DNA from: Micromonosporaceae bacterium KJ-029
GTDB lineage: Bacteria > Actinomycetota > Actinomycetes > Mycobacteriales > Micromonosporaceae
Reading direction: 5' to 3'
Assembly: GCA_005402585.1 (NCBI GenBank)
Contig: BIFP01000051.1
Location: 124,001-188,000 of the forward strand
Length of the DNA: 64,000 bases
Position numbers and translations under genes: made by a program
In this document: piece after piece, positions 1 to 9,140 of the stretch
How the letters are laid out: each line of letters starts with the position of its first letter
Numbering within the stretch: position 1 is the first letter of the stretch
The notes under the pieces: generated by a model
What the model saw: the letters and a program-made list of their open reading frames with translations, nothing else
What the model was told of the DNA's origin: nothing
Database searches by the model: none

Positions 1-2
1 TC

Positions 3-548
3 CTGACCCTGCCGCTGGCGATCTTCATCGCGCTGGGCGCGGCCCTGCTCGTCGCGGCGTTCACCCGCCGTACCGCCCTCGGCATGATCATCGAGTCGGT
101 GGGCGGCAACCGCGAGGCCAGCCGCCTGGCCGGCATCCGGTCGGGCCGGGTCGTCTTCCTCGTCTACGTCGTCAGCGCCGCCTGTGCCGCCATCGCCGGC
201 TTCATGATGACCGCCAACGTCTCCAGCGCCGACGGCAACGCCGCCGGCCTCTGGGTGGAACTCGACGCGATCCTCGCGGTCGTCATCGGTGGCACGTCCC
301 TGGCCGGCGGCCGGTTCTACCTGAGCGGCACCATCCTCGGCGCCCTGATCATCCAGACCCTCACCACGACGGTGTACGCCATGAACATCTCACCGCAGAC
401 GGCGCTGCTGTTCAAAGCGGTCGTCGTCATCGCCGTCTGCCTCGTCCAGGCGCCGGCCTTCCGGGCCAGGTTCAGCCGTCGCAGGCGCGGCACCCCACCC
501 CCGCCGGCCCCGTCGCCGCAGCGGCAGAAGGAGGAGGTGCCGGCATGA
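3..548 (+). CDS. Sugar ABC transporter permease, 5' end outside window
   Basis: This is the C-terminal part of a ribose/galactofuranose-type ABC permease (BPD_transp_2 family). The open frame runs in from the left edge, so the start codon lies outside the window. Hydrophobic segments and the family motif AVVIGGTSLAGGRFYLSGT are visible, and that motif recurs in the next gene. The last ~25 residues are a basic, proline-rich cytoplasmic tail. It would form the membrane channel with the permease at 625 and an ATPase presumably encoded upstream. Its TGA stop sits in an ATGA that also carries a good ribosome-binding site (GGAGGAG), suggesting it once overlapped the next start codon. The substrate is inferred to be arabinose or an arabinose-containing sugar from the adjacent araA. 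Confidence 0.85.
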   Translation: MTLPLAIFIALGAALLVAAFTRRTALGMIIESVGGNREASRLAGIRSGRVVFLVYVVSAACAAIAGFMMTANVSSADGNAAGLWVELDAILAVVIGGTSLAGGRFYLSGTILGALIIQTLTTTVYAMNISPQTALLFKAVVVIAVCLVQAPAFRARFSRRRRGTPPPPAPSPQRQKEEVPA

Positions 549-630
549 GCGAGCGTGGGCGAGCGAATCATCCGCTCAGGGCGGCGGTGCCTCATGGTGG
601 CACGGAGCGAAGCGGAGGGCCGGCATGAGC
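541..630 (+). repeat. REP-like insertion flanked by 10-bp direct repeats at a gene junction
   Basis: The decamer CGGCATGAGC occurs at 541-550 and again at 621-630. Between the copies lie about 70 bp rich in GAGCGAGCG / GGAGCGAAGCGGAGG words with a small inverted repeat (GGTGCC and GGCAC). The first copy holds the ATGA stop of the upstream permease and the second holds the ATG of the downstream one. Removing the element restores an ATGA overlap between the two permease genes. I infer a short mobile or duplicative palindromic element inserted at the start codon. Confidence 0.6.
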
Positions 631-1614
631 ACCACTTCACTGACCACTGGGCCGAGTTGGGCCAAGGTGCCCCGGCGGCACGTGCCGGTCCTGGCCACCC
701 TCGCCCTGCTCCTGGTCATGTACGGCATCGGCGTGTCCCAGTACCGGGCGTTCTCCAACGTCCAGGTCGTCTTCAACGTCTTCATCGACAACGGGTTCCT
801 GCTCGTCGTCGCGGTCGGGATGACCTTCGTGATCCTCACCGGAGGCATCGACCTGTCGGTCGGCTCGGTGGTCGCGATGACGGCGATGGTCTCGGCGTGG
901 CTGCTCCAGTCGGGTCTGCCGGCGTTGCTGGTGCTGGTCGTCGCGCTGCTCATCGGGCCGACGCTCGGGTTTCTGATGGGCTGCGCGATCCACTTCTTCG
1001 ACATCCAACCGTTCATCGTCACCCTCGCCGGGATGTTCTTCGCCCGGGGCATGTGCACCTTCATCAGCAACGCCTCGATCCCCATCACCGACGGCTTCTG
1101 GACCACGATGTCGCAGTACCGGATCGGGGATCCGCGGGGCAACTTCGTCTCGGTCAGCGTGCTCGTCGCGTTCGCCGTGGTCCTCGTCGCCGCCTACGTG
1201 TTGGCGTACACCCGCCTCGGCCGTAACGTCTACGCGATCGGTGGCAACCCGCAGTCGGCACTGCTGATGGGTCTGCCGGTGGGCCGTACCCGGATCGCGG
1301 TGTACACCATCAGCGGGCTGTGCTCGGCGATCGGCGGGATCCTGCTGTCGTTCTACACCCTCTCCGGGGCGCCGCTGATCGGCGTCGGAATGGAACTCGA
1401 CGTGATCGCGGCCGTCGTCATCGGTGGCACCGTCCTCACCGGTGGCTCGGGCTACGTCTTCGGCACCGTGCTCGGGGTGCTGGTGCTCGGCGTGATCCAG
1501 ACCCTGATCACCTTCGACGGAAGCCTCAACTCCTGGTGGACGAAGATCGTGATCGGCGGCCTGCTCTTCGCGTTCATCCTGCTCCAGCGCCTCATCGGCA
1601 TCCGCTACAAGTGA
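625..1614 (+). CDS. Sugar ABC transporter permease (YjfF-like)
   Basis: This 329-residue polytopic membrane protein is the second permease subunit of a pentose-type ABC importer, related to E. coli YtfT/YjfF and RbsC. It shows about nine hydrophobic segments and the family motifs LTGGIDLSVGS near residue 75 and AVVIGGTVLTGGSGYVFGT near residue 265. Its start uses the ATG in the second copy of the CGGCATGAGC repeat, with GGAGGG seven bases upstream. araA follows after 27 bases, so transport and isomerisation look co-transcribed. Imported sugar is inferred to be L-arabinose, or possibly arabinofuranose, because the YtfT/YjfF system of E. coli takes furanose sugars. Confidence 0.88.
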   Translation: MSTTSLTTGPSWAKVPRRHVPVLATLALLLVMYGIGVSQYRAFSNVQVVFNVFIDNGFLLVVAVGMTFVILTGGIDLSVGSVVAMTAMVSAWLLQSGLPALLVLVVALLIGPTLGFLMGCAIHFFDIQPFIVTLAGMFFARGMCTFISNASIPITDGFWTTMSQYRIGDPRGNFVSVSVLVAFAVVLVAAYVLAYTRLGRNVYAIGGNPQSALLMGLPVGRTRIAVYTISGLCSAIGGILLSFYTLSGAPLIGVGMELDVIAAVVIGGTVLTGGSGYVFGTVLGVLVLGVIQTLITFDGSLNSWWTKIVIGGLLFAFILLQRLIGIRYK

Positions 1615-1641
1615 CCGCCCCTCTCGCGGAAGGCAACGCCC

Positions 1642-3144
1642 ATGGCAAGACACCCTGAACCCGAGGTCTGGTTTCTCACCGGAAGCCAGGCCATGTACGG
1701 CGAGGACACGCTCCGGCAGGTGGCCGACCAGTCCCGTCAGATCGCCGCCCTGCTCGACGACTCGCCGCACATCCCCGCCCGGGTGGTCTGGAAGCCGGTC
1801 CTGACCACCAGCGCCGACATCCTGGAGGTCTGCCGGGATGCCGCCGTACACGGGGCGGTCGGGGTCATCGCGTGGATGCACACCTTCTCACCCGCGAAGA
1901 TGTGGATCGCCGGCCTGGACGCGTTGCAGACACCGTTGCTGCACCTGCACACCCAGGCGAACCGCGTGCTGCCGTGGTCCGAGATCGACATGGACTTCAT
2001 GAACCTGAACCAGGCCGCCCACGGCGACCGGGAGTTCGGGTACATCCAGACCCGGCTCGGGGTGGCCCGCAAGACGGTCGCCGGGCACGTCACCGATCCC
2101 CGCGTCGTCTCCCGCGTCGGCGCCTGGACCCGGGCGGCGATCGGCTGGTCGGCGATGCGGTCGCTGCGCCTGGCCCGGTTCGGCGACAACATGCGCGACG
2201 TGGCCGTGACCGAGGGGGACAAGGTCGAGGCGGAGTTGCGCTTCGGGGTCTCGGTGAACACCTACGGGGTCAACGACCTCGTGCGGATGGTCGGCGAGGT
2301 GGCCGACGCGCAGGTGGACGACCTGGTCAAGGAGTACGACGACACCTACCGGGTCGTCGCCGAGCTGCGGCCCGGCGGCGAGCGGCACGAGTCGCTGCGG
2401 TACGCCGCCCGGCTGGAACTCGGTATGCGTACGTTCCTGGACAGTGGCGGCTTCCGCGCCTTCACCACGAACTTCGAGGACCTCGGCGGGCTGCGGCAAC
2501 TGCCCGGGATCGCGGTGCAGCGGCTCATGGCCGACGGGTACGGCTTCGGCGGTGAGGGGGACTGGAAGACCTCCGTGCTGGTCCACACGCTCAAGGCGAT
2601 GTCGGCCGGGACCGCAGGCGGCACCTCGTTCATGGAGGACTACACCTACGACCTCACCCCTGGCGAGGAGCTGATTCTCGGCGCCCACATGCTCGAGGTG
2701 TGCCCCTCGATCGCCGCCGGCGTGCCGAAGGTGGAGATCCACCCGTTGAGTATCGGCGGCCGGGAGGATCCGGTCCGACTCGTGTTCGACGCCGAGCCGG
2801 GCCCGGCGGTGGTGCTCGGCCTGGCGGACATGGGCGAGCGGTTCCGGCTCGTGGCCAACGAGGTCGACGTGGTGGCCCCGCCGCAGCCGCTGCCGCGACT
2901 CCCGGTGGCTCGGGCCGTCTGGCGACCCCGCCCCCACCTGGCCGGCTCGGCCGAGGCGTGGATCACGGCGGGCGCTCCGCACCACACCGTGCTGTCGCAG
3001 GCGGTGGGCGTGGAGGAGTTGCACGACCTCGCCGAGATGAGCCGCACCGAACTCCTCGTCATCGACGCCGACACCACCCCCCGCCGCTTCGCCGACGAGA
3101 TCCGGTGGAACCAGGCGTACTACCGGCTCGCCCGGGGATTCTGA
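1642..3144 (+). CDS. araA: L-arabinose isomerase
   Basis: The 500-residue protein has the length and order of motifs of AraA, which converts L-arabinose to L-ribulose in the cytoplasm with a divalent metal. The N-terminus has [14 protein letters not shown], typical of AraA. The expected metal and catalytic residues are all present: Glu in [10 protein letters not shown], Glu in [10 protein letters not shown], His in [10 protein letters not shown] and His in [15 protein letters not shown] lies about seven bases before the ATG. It is the last gene of the transporter operon, and a strong hairpin follows at 3168. No araB or araD is in the window; they would be needed to feed L-ribulose to the pentose phosphate pathway. 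Confidence 0.96.
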   Translation: MARHPEPEVWFLTGSQAMYGEDTLRQVADQSRQIAALLDDSPHIPARVVWKPVLTTSADILEVCRDAAVHGAVGVIAWMHTFSPAKMWIAGLDALQTPLLHLHTQANRVLPWSEIDMDFMNLNQAAHGDREFGYIQTRLGVARKTVAGHVTDPRVVSRVGAWTRAAIGWSAMRSLRLARFGDNMRDVAVTEGDKVEAELRFGVSVNTYGVNDLVRMVGEVADAQVDDLVKEYDDTYRVVAELRPGGERHESLRYAARLELGMRTFLDSGGFRAFTTNFEDLGGLRQLPGIAVQRLMADGYGFGGEGDWKTSVLVHTLKAMSAGTAGGTSFMEDYTYDLTPGEELILGAHMLEVCPSIAAGVPKVEIHPLSIGGREDPVRLVFDAEPGPAVVLGLADMGERFRLVANEVDVVAPPQPLPRLPVARAVWRPRPHLAGSAEAWITAGAPHHTVLSQAVGVEELHDLAEMSRTELLVIDADTTPRRFADEIRWNQAYYRLARGF

Positions 3145-3167
3145 CCGCGACACCGCGACACCGCGCC

Positions 3168-3211
3168 GGCGTGCCGGGTGCTCCGCCCTTGCTGGGGCGA
3201 CCCGGCACGCC
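3168..3211 (+). terminator. Intrinsic-type terminator after araA
   Basis: A perfect 12-bp stem (3168-3179 with 3200-3211) encloses a 20-base loop that itself contains a 5-bp CGCCC/GGGCG helix. It lies 23 bases after the araA stop. There is no U-tract, as is usual in high-GC actinomycetes. Confidence 0.7.
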
Positions 3212-3271
3212 GTCCGGCCGTCCGTGCCTGTGCGCCTCCTCGTGACCGGGTCGAGGCCGGAACGGCACGGC

Positions 3272-3300
3272 TTGACTAACGCGTTGTTATCGTTCACAGT
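3272..3300 (+). promoter_or_regulatory. Promoter with LacI-type operator for CBM13-GH43 gene
   Basis: TTGACT (3272-3277) is followed, after 17 bases, by CACAGT (3295-3300). An operator-like TGTTATCGTTCACA (3285-3298) fills the spacer and overlaps the -10, so a bound LacI-family repressor would block RNA polymerase. The same architecture recurs upstream of the GH62 gene (17938-17966) and the GH43 operon (15499-15527). Confidence 0.65.
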
Positions 3301-3398
3301 CAATAGTTAAGACGAGCGATGCATGTTGGCTGGCCGGGCCGCCTCGTGTCTCTTCACCTCGCTCGATCAGGTGACCTCTCACAGGGCAGAGGGGTCGT

Positions 3399-3412
3399 TG
3401 TTAGCGATCACA
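3399..3412 (+). promoter_or_regulatory. Second LacI-type operator in leader
   Basis: TGTTAGCGATCACA lies about 100 bp downstream of the promoter operator and 80 bp before the start codon at 3493. The first eight bases match the half-site of the other local operators. A paired site in the transcribed leader would fit DNA looping or a roadblock; the GH62 gene has the same pair. Confidence 0.55.
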
Positions 3413-3492
3413 CGTCGCGCGAGGTCCATGACGCTTCGCCGCGGTGGCGACCATCCGTGTGATCGTTCGACTCTCATCTCCGAAGGAGAATC

Positions 3493-5574
3493 ATGGCTGC
3501 CCTTGACAAGGTTTCCCGGGTGGTGCCGCGACGTGGATGGCTGGCGCGGGTCGCTGCCGTGGTCGCGGTGGTGGTGGGTGGCGGTGCCCTGGTGGTGCCG
3601 CCGGCGTCGGCGGCGACGGTCGACACCAATGCGTGGTACGTGTTGGTGAATCGCAACAGCGGTAAGGCGTTGGACGTCTACAACCTGGCTACGAACGACG
3701 GTGCGCGGATCGCCCAGTGGGCGCGTAACGACGGGGCGTGGCAGCAGTGGCAGTTCGTGGACTCCGGAGGCGGCTACTACCGGCTCAGGTCCCGGCACTC
3801 GGGCAAGGTGCTCGACGTCTACAACTTCTCCACCGCCGACGGCGCGTCGATCGTGCAGTGGAGCGACGGAAACGGCACGAACCAGCAGTTCCGGCTGGCG
3901 GACTCGGCCGGCGGGTACGTCCGGTTGATCAACCGGAACAGCAACAAGGTGGTGGAGGTGCAGAACGCCTCCACGGCCGACGGGGCGAACGTGGTGCAGT
4001 ACTCGGACTGGGGCGGCAACAACCAGCAGTGGCAGCTGGTCCGGGTCGGCGACGCCGGCAATCCCGGCACCCCCGGTGGCAATTTCACCAACCCGGTGGT
4101 CTGGCAGGACTTCGCCGACGTCGACATCATCCGGGTCGGCGACGTCTACTACCTGTCCGCCTCGACCATGCACTACTCGCCGGGTGCGCCGGTGCTGCGC
4201 TCGTACGACCTGGTGAACTGGGAGTTCGCCGGGCACTCGGTGCCCCGGCTGGACTTCGGCTCGAAGTACGACCTGGCCGGCGGACAGCACGCGTACGTCG
4301 ACGGCATCTGGGCCTCCACACTGAACTACCGGCCCAGCAACCGGACGTTCTACTGGGCCGGCTGCGTCGACTTCGCCCAGACCCACATCTACACCGCCTC
4401 CGCCGTTGACGGCACCTGGAGCCGGCACACCACCATCCCCAACTGCTACTACGACGCTGGCATGCTGATCGACGACAACGACACGATGTACGTCGCGTAC
4501 GGCAACGGCACCATCAGCGTGGCCCAGCTCTCCGCCGACGGGCGTACCCAGGTGCGGGCCCAGCAGGTCTACCAGACACCGTCGAGCATCGGCACCCTGG
4601 AGGGAGCACGCTTCTACAAGCGCAACGGCGCCTACTACATCTGGCTGACCCGCCCTGCCAACGGCCAGTACGTGCTGAAGTCGACCAACGGCCCGTTCGG
4701 CCCGTACGAGCAGCGGCAGGTGCTGCTCAACATGGCAGGGCCGATCTCTGGCGGCGGGGTGCCCCACCAGGGTGGTCTGGTCCAGACCCAGAACGGCGCC
4801 TGGTACTACATGGCGTTCACCGACGCGTACCCGGGTGGCCGGATGCCGACGCTCGCGCCGATCACCTGGACCGCCGACGGCTGGCCGCAGGTGCAGACGG
4901 TCAACGGTGCCTGGGGCGTGAACTACCCCAATCCGCTGCCGCTGCGACCGGTCAAACCGCTCACCGGCGTCGACACCTTCGCCGGCACCCAGCTCGGGGC
5001 GCAGTGGGAGTGGAACCACAACCCGGACAACAGCCGGTGGTCGGTGAACAACGGGCTGCGCCTGCAGACCGCCACGGTCACCAACGACCTCTACCGTGCC
5101 CGCAACACCCTGACCCACCGGATCCAGGGGCCCACCTCGACCGCGACGATCGATCTCGACTACTCGGCGATGCGCGACGGTGACCGCACCGGCCTGGCCA
5201 TGCTGCGGGACGCCTCGGCCTGGATCGGCGTCCGCCGTGACAACGGGGCGACCCGGGTGGTGATGACCAACGGCCTGACCATGGGCACCAACAACTGGAA
5301 CACCATCAGCACCGGCACCGAGATCGACAGTGCGTCGGTCTCCGGCGGCCGGATCTGGCTGCGCGCCAACGCCGATATCAGGCCCGGTTCCGGCCGGCAG
5401 GCGCGCTTCTCGTACAGCACCGACGGCGTCAACTTCCTGCCCCTGGGCAATGCTTTGACGCTCAACAACAACTGGACGTTCTTCATGGGATACCGGTTCG
5501 GCATCTTCAATCACGCCACCTCAGCTCTGGGCGGCGCGGTGACGGTGCGACGCTTCGAGTTGGCCACGCCGTGA
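3493..5574 (+). CDS. Secreted CBM13-GH43 arabinofuranosidase/xylosidase
   Basis: This 693-residue secreted enzyme has a signal peptide to about residue 41 (ends ASAAT). A ricin-type lectin domain (CBM13, three QxW repeats: QQWQF, NQQFR, QQWQL) spans about 42-185. After a Gly/Pro linker comes a GH43 beta-propeller (about 198-490), then a C-terminal beta-sandwich of the GH43 C2 / DUF1349 type (about 495-693). Likely GH43 catalytic acids are Asp209 or Asp211 in FADVDIIR, Asp321 in YYDAGMLID and Glu370 in GTLEGARFY. It probably removes arabinose or xylose from arabinoxylan outside the cell. The start has a strong GAAGGAG site. Promoter, leader, signal and CBM13 are duplicated in the GH62 gene at 16226-17746. 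The exact GH43 specificity cannot be fixed by eye. Confidence 0.9.
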   Translation: MAALDKVSRVVPRRGWLARVAAVVAVVVGGGALVVPPASAATVDTNAWYVLVNRNSGKALDVYNLATNDGARIAQWARNDGAWQQWQFVDSGGGYYRLRSRHSGKVLDVYNFSTADGASIVQWSDGNGTNQQFRLADSAGGYVRLINRNSNKVVEVQNASTADGANVVQYSDWGGNNQQWQLVRVGDAGNPGTPGGNFTNPVVWQDFADVDIIRVGDVYYLSASTMHYSPGAPVLRSYDLVNWEFAGHSVPRLDFGSKYDLAGGQHAYVDGIWASTLNYRPSNRTFYWAGCVDFAQTHIYTASAVDGTWSRHTTIPNCYYDAGMLIDDNDTMYVAYGNGTISVAQLSADGRTQVRAQQVYQTPSSIGTLEGARFYKRNGAYYIWLTRPANGQYVLKSTNGPFGPYEQRQVLLNMAGPISGGGVPHQGGLVQTQNGAWYYMAFTDAYPGGRMPTLAPITWTADGWPQVQTVNGAWGVNYPNPLPLRPVKPLTGVDTFAGTQLGAQWEWNHNPDNSRWSVNNGLRLQTATVTNDLYRARNTLTHRIQGPTSTATIDLDYSAMRDGDRTGLAMLRDASAWIGVRRDNGATRVVMTNGLTMGTNNWNTISTGTEIDSASVSGGRIWLRANADIRPGSGRQARFSYSTDGVNFLPLGNALTLNNNWTFFMGYRFGIFNHATSALGGAVTVRRFELATP

Positions 5575-5666
5575 CCCGATGATCAGGCGGCCCTCGGGGC
5601 GGGTACGGCGCTCACCTCCGGCAGCGCCGCCCGCCGGCGCGTCGGTCACCGGGTCCGGTGACCGAC

Positions 5667-5698
5667 GGGTGGTGCCCGGCCATCGCCGGGCACCACCC
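5667..5698 (+). terminator. Terminator after CBM13-GH43 gene
   Basis: A perfect 14-bp stem (5667-5680 with 5685-5698) has a CATC tetraloop, about 90 bases after the stop codon. A weaker 10-bp hairpin (5641-5650 with 5657-5666) precedes it. Confidence 0.8.
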
Positions 5699-5912
5699 GT
5701 GTGCCTGCGCCAGGGCTCACGTCGGGCTCCGTCACACACCGTTGGCGGGGCGGCGCTCGGGGTCCGGCGCTGGCGTAGACTGTGCGTGATCTAGCGCTCT
5801 CCACCCGGACGGCACGGGCCGGTGTGGGCACCGCGAGAGAGGATCGTTATATCCTGCCGTGCCAGTCAGCGTCGACCGGCCGCGGCGACCGACGGGCATG
5901 CGGGAGGGTGAG

Positions 5913-6923
5913 ATGGCCGTACGCGATCCTGCAATGACGGACGTGGCCCGCCTCGCTGGTGTCTCTCACCAGACGGTGTCGCGAGTACTCAACGGCCACC
6001 CGAACGTCCGCGAACAGACCCGGCTACGCGTCCAGGCGGCCATTGCAGAGCTCGGCTACCGCCCGAACCCGGCGGCCCGCACGCTGGTCACCGGTCGTTC
6101 CCAGGTGATCGGTGTGGTTGCGCAGAACACCACCCTCTACGGCCCGGCATCGCTGCTCGCCGCACTGGAGCAGACGGCGGCCGAGTCCGGCTTCGCGGTC
6201 AGCGTGGGCAGCGTGCGCGACCTCGACCACCGGTCGATCTCCGCGGTGGTCGAGCGGCACCTGGCACACCGGGTCGCCGGCATCGTGGTGATCGCGCCGG
6301 TGGAGTCGGCCGGCGAGGCGCTGGAGCGGCTACCCAAGGACGTCCCGCTGGTCACCGTAGACGGTGACCCGCGTCGGCCGATGCCGCTGGTCACGGTGGA
6401 CCAGGCCGCCGGTGCGCGGGCCGCCACCCAGCATCTGCTCGACGCCGGTCACAGTACGGTGTGGCATGTTTCCGGGCCGTCTGACTGGTTCGACAGCGCG
6501 GGCCGCATAGAGGGCTGGCGGGAGGCCCTGCTCGCGGCAGGCGCCGAGGTTCCGCCGCTGGTGCCGGCGGACTGGTCCGCTGCGGCCGGCTACCGGTGCG
6601 GGCAGATGCTGGCCCGGATGCCCGACGTCACCGCGGTCTTCACCGCCAACGACCACCTCGCGCTCGGGGTGCTGCGGGCACTGCACGAGCACGGCCGCCG
6701 GGTGCCGGACGACATCAGCGTGGTCGGCTTCGACGACGTGCCGGAGGCCGCCTACTTCATCCCGCCACTGACCACCGTGCGCCCTGATTTCGGCGCGGTG
6801 GCCCGGGCGAGCCTGGAGATGCTGCTGGCCCAGATCGAGTCGGCCAGCGGCGGGGCGCTGCGCGAGACCATCGCCCCGGCCCTGGTCGTCCGGCAGAGCG
6901 TGGCCCAACCGCCCCGCCGCTGA
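5913..6923 (+). CDS. LacI-family transcriptional regulator, candidate arabinan regulon repressor
   Basis: A 336-residue LacI/GalR protein. The N-terminal helix-turn-helix is MTDVARLAGVSHQTVSRVLN, followed by the hinge-region helix with NPAARTLV, then a periplasmic-binding-protein-like sugar-sensing domain ending in ISVVGFDDVPEAAY and PPLTTVRPD. I chose the ATG at 5913 because GGGAGG lies five bases upstream; the frame stays open to 5859. It sits among secreted arabinose-releasing enzymes whose promoters carry TGTTAnCG-type palindromes, so it is the best local candidate to bind them and to sense arabinose or an arabino-oligosaccharide. That assignment is inference; the second LacI protein at 18738 is a competing candidate. 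Confidence 0.9.
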   Translation: MAVRDPAMTDVARLAGVSHQTVSRVLNGHPNVREQTRLRVQAAIAELGYRPNPAARTLVTGRSQVIGVVAQNTTLYGPASLLAALEQTAAESGFAVSVGSVRDLDHRSISAVVERHLAHRVAGIVVIAPVESAGEALERLPKDVPLVTVDGDPRRPMPLVTVDQAAGARAATQHLLDAGHSTVWHVSGPSDWFDSAGRIEGWREALLAAGAEVPPLVPADWSAAAGYRCGQMLARMPDVTAVFTANDHLALGVLRALHEHGRRVPDDISVVGFDDVPEAAYFIPPLTTVRPDFGAVARASLEMLLAQIESASGGALRETIAPALVVRQSVAQPPRR

Positions 6924-6970
6924 GCACCCTGTCCGTTCCGACCCACTCTCGCCCCGCCACAGGTATCGGC

Positions 6971-7005
6971 CGGGTTCGGCCCGGGCAGCGCCCGGACCGA
7001 ACCCG
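6971..7005 (+). terminator. Terminator after LacI gene
   Basis: Nine-bp outer stem CGGGTTCGG (6971-6979) with CCGAACCCG (6997-7005) and a nested 5-bp CGGGC/GCCCG helix, 48 bases after the LacI stop. Confidence 0.65.
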
Positions 7006-7102
7006 CCGCGGGGAAGGTCATCGTTGGCGTCGAACAACAGCGTGCGCGGCGTAACCGCCATGGTCGGCCACCGCGACTGACAGAGACACACTCCATGGCG
7101 AT

Positions 7103-7135
7103 GCCGCCCGCCGGGAAACAGTTCCCGGGGGCGGC
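7103..7135 (-). terminator. Terminator after GH27 gene (minus strand)
   Basis: A hairpin of about 14 bp with a single bulge: left arm 7103-7117, loop ACAG, right arm 7122-7135. It lies about 120 bases beyond the stop of the minus-strand GH27 gene and faces the LacI terminator, so the two convergent genes are insulated. The 7136-7253 stretch holds nothing else that I can recognise. Confidence 0.55.
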
Positions 7136-7253
7136 CGCGTCGCGTTCCCCGGGCCTGCGGCCCGGATCGGCCGAGGTCGGGCTTCTTCGGCCTCGGTGCC
7201 GCGCAGGTCGATGAAGCCGGCGTCCTGGCCGGTCTATGGCCGCTGGCTGCTGG

Positions 7254-8900
7254 TCAGGCCCGGCTCCATCGCTGGTTGGCGTTGCCGTGGCAGGACCAGA
7301 CGATCACCGCCGTGCCGTTGGCGGTGGCGCCGGCGTTGACGTCCAGGCAGAGGGACGGGAAGCGGACGTTGCTCACCGTGCCGTTGCCGTTGAACGTCCA
7401 CTGCTGGTTGGTGCCGCCGTTGCAGTCCCAGATCTGCACCCGCGTGCCGTTTGTCGCGTTCGTCGGGAGATCCAAGCACTTGCCGAGGATCCGCAGCGTC
7501 TGGCCGTTCTGGCTGACCTGCTGGTTGGCGCCGCCGTGGCAGTCCCAGATCAGCGTTCCGGTGCCGTTGGTGGTGTTGGAGTTGTCGACGTCGAGGCACC
7601 GCCCGGCCGACTCGCTGCGTAGCCGGAATGTGGTCGGCGGGTTGGTGGTGCCGCCGCCGCTGACCCGGTACACGGCTGTGCCGTGCGCCGGGACGCTCGC
7701 GGAGATGGTCCCGGTGGTGGTGGCGGTGCCGTTGGTCCAGGCGTCCCGGAGGGTGAATGAGGTGCCGGTCTTGCCGATGGCCGCCGCCGTGGTGGAGATC
7801 GTCGTGGTGGAGCTGCCCTGGTTGAACAGGGCGACTGCGACGTCGCCGTTGGCCAGCCGCTTGGCCAGGATCCGCCGGGTGCCGTCGTTGGACACCTGGG
7901 CCGCCTGGAGTCCGAGCGTGTCCTGGTTGATCGCGATCAGGTCCTGGTTTCTCAGGATGGTCAACGTCGCCGCGCTGGCCGAGCGCAGGTCGTTGCCCAT
8001 CATGAGTGGCGCCGCCATCATCGCCCACAGCGCGAAGTGGCTGCGCATCTCGGTGTCGGTCATGCCGCCGTTGCCGACCTCCAGCATGTCGGGGTCGTTG
8101 AAGCCGCCCGGTGCGGCGTATCCGGCAAGCGGCACGTTGACGTTGACGATGTTCTGGATGCCCATCGGATAGCCGTTGGTCTGGCCGGTGTTCCACGCGT
8201 TGGTGATGTCCTCGGTGGTTCGCCAGAGGTTCGCCACGTCGCTCCAGTTGCGCTGCGGCCCGGTCTTCTCGTGGATGCTGTTGGGGTTGATGCTGTAGAC
8301 GATCGGCCGGCCGGTGGCCGCCAACGCGTCGCGCATGACGCCGAACCTCGCCACCTGGTCGTTGATGGTGCCGGTGGGGGAGCACCAGTCGTACTTCAGG
8401 TAGTCCACGCCCCAGGCGGCGAACTGCCGGGCGTCCTGGCTTTCGTGTCCGAGGCTGCCGGTGGAGCCGGGGAAGGCGCCGAAGTACTGGGCACAGGTCC
8501 GGTCCAGGGGCCCCTGGTAGATGCCGAACAGCAGGCCACGGGAGTGCAGGTAGTCGCCGAGGGCCTTCATCCCGCTCGGGAACCGCTGTGGATGGGCCTG
8601 GAGGTTGCCCTGCGCGTCCCGGTTCGGATTGAACCAGCAGTCGTCGACCACGACGTACTTGTACCCGAGGTCCCGCAGGCCGTTGTTGACGATCGCGTCG
8701 GCCATCTGGCGGATGAGCGTCTCGTTGATGTTGCAGCCGAATGTGTTCCAGGTGTTCCAGCCCATCGGCGGGATGCGGGCGGCGCCGTTGTTCAGCGCCT
8801 GGGCGGGACGGGGACCGACGATCCCGTCGGCAACGGTCGCTGCGAGGGTCAGCGTCAGGACGCCCAGGACGGCCGTCAGCCATCTCTTCGGTTTACGCAT
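7254..8900 (-). CDS. Secreted GH27 alpha-galactosidase / beta-L-arabinopyranosidase with CBM13
   Basis: A 548-residue secreted enzyme. The start at 8900 has AAGGAG upstream; a signal peptide ends near ARPAQA. The GH27 barrel begins PPMGWNTWNTF and carries the nucleophile Asp in VDYLKYDWCS and the acid/base Asp in GGFNDPDML. A beta-sandwich follows, then a C-terminal CBM13 ricin-like domain with SAGRCLDV, GKCLDLP and SLCLDV repeats. GH27 contains alpha-galactosidases and, in Streptomyces avermitilis, a beta-L-arabinopyranosidase with similar architecture; given the arabinose context either is possible and I cannot decide by eye. The gene has its own promoter with an operator overlapping the -10 at 9141-9155. 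Confidence 0.92.
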   Translation of the reverse strand: MRKPKRWLTAVLGVLTLTLAATVADGIVGPRPAQALNNGAARIPPMGWNTWNTFGCNINETLIRQMADAIVNNGLRDLGYKYVVVDDCWFNPNRDAQGNLQAHPQRFPSGMKALGDYLHSRGLLFGIYQGPLDRTCAQYFGAFPGSTGSLGHESQDARQFAAWGVDYLKYDWCSPTGTINDQVARFGVMRDALAATGRPIVYSINPNSIHEKTGPQRNWSDVANLWRTTEDITNAWNTGQTNGYPMGIQNIVNVNVPLAGYAAPGGFNDPDMLEVGNGGMTDTEMRSHFALWAMMAAPLMMGNDLRSASAATLTILRNQDLIAINQDTLGLQAAQVSNDGTRRILAKRLANGDVAVALFNQGSSTTTISTTAAAIGKTGTSFTLRDAWTNGTATTTGTISASVPAHGTAVYRVSGGGTTNPPTTFRLRSESAGRCLDVDNSNTTNGTGTLIWDCHGGANQQVSQNGQTLRILGKCLDLPTNATNGTRVQIWDCNGGTNQQWTFNGNGTVSNVRFPSLCLDVNAGATANGTAVIVWSCHGNANQRWSRA

Positions 8901-9140
8901 GGGTTTCTCCTTGTCGGAGAGTTGATCGGCCCGGCGGCTGGTTGCCGGCGCCGCGATGAGTGGCACGGTGGTTGCCTCCGGACCGGCAGGGCGGGATGAC
9001 CATCCTGATGCTGTGCGGGAGGCCGCCGGGCACAGCGCCCCGGAGTGACATGCCGGGTAGCGGTGGCCGGTGCGTCGTCGCGGGCCCGGTCGGGCTCCAG
9101 CCTTGGTTGACTGCCGGGTGACGTCGCGATGATGGCAGAA

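Noticed and set aside
3379-5514. 711-residue open frame antisense to the CBM13-GH43 gene
   Set aside because: It is a GC-frame shadow: residues are dominated by V, G, R, A and D with no family motif, while the plus strand encodes a clear signal peptide, lectin and GH43.
5641-5666. Hairpin 5641-5666 as a separate regulatory element
   Set aside because: It directly precedes a stronger terminator hairpin and is most simply part of the same termination region.
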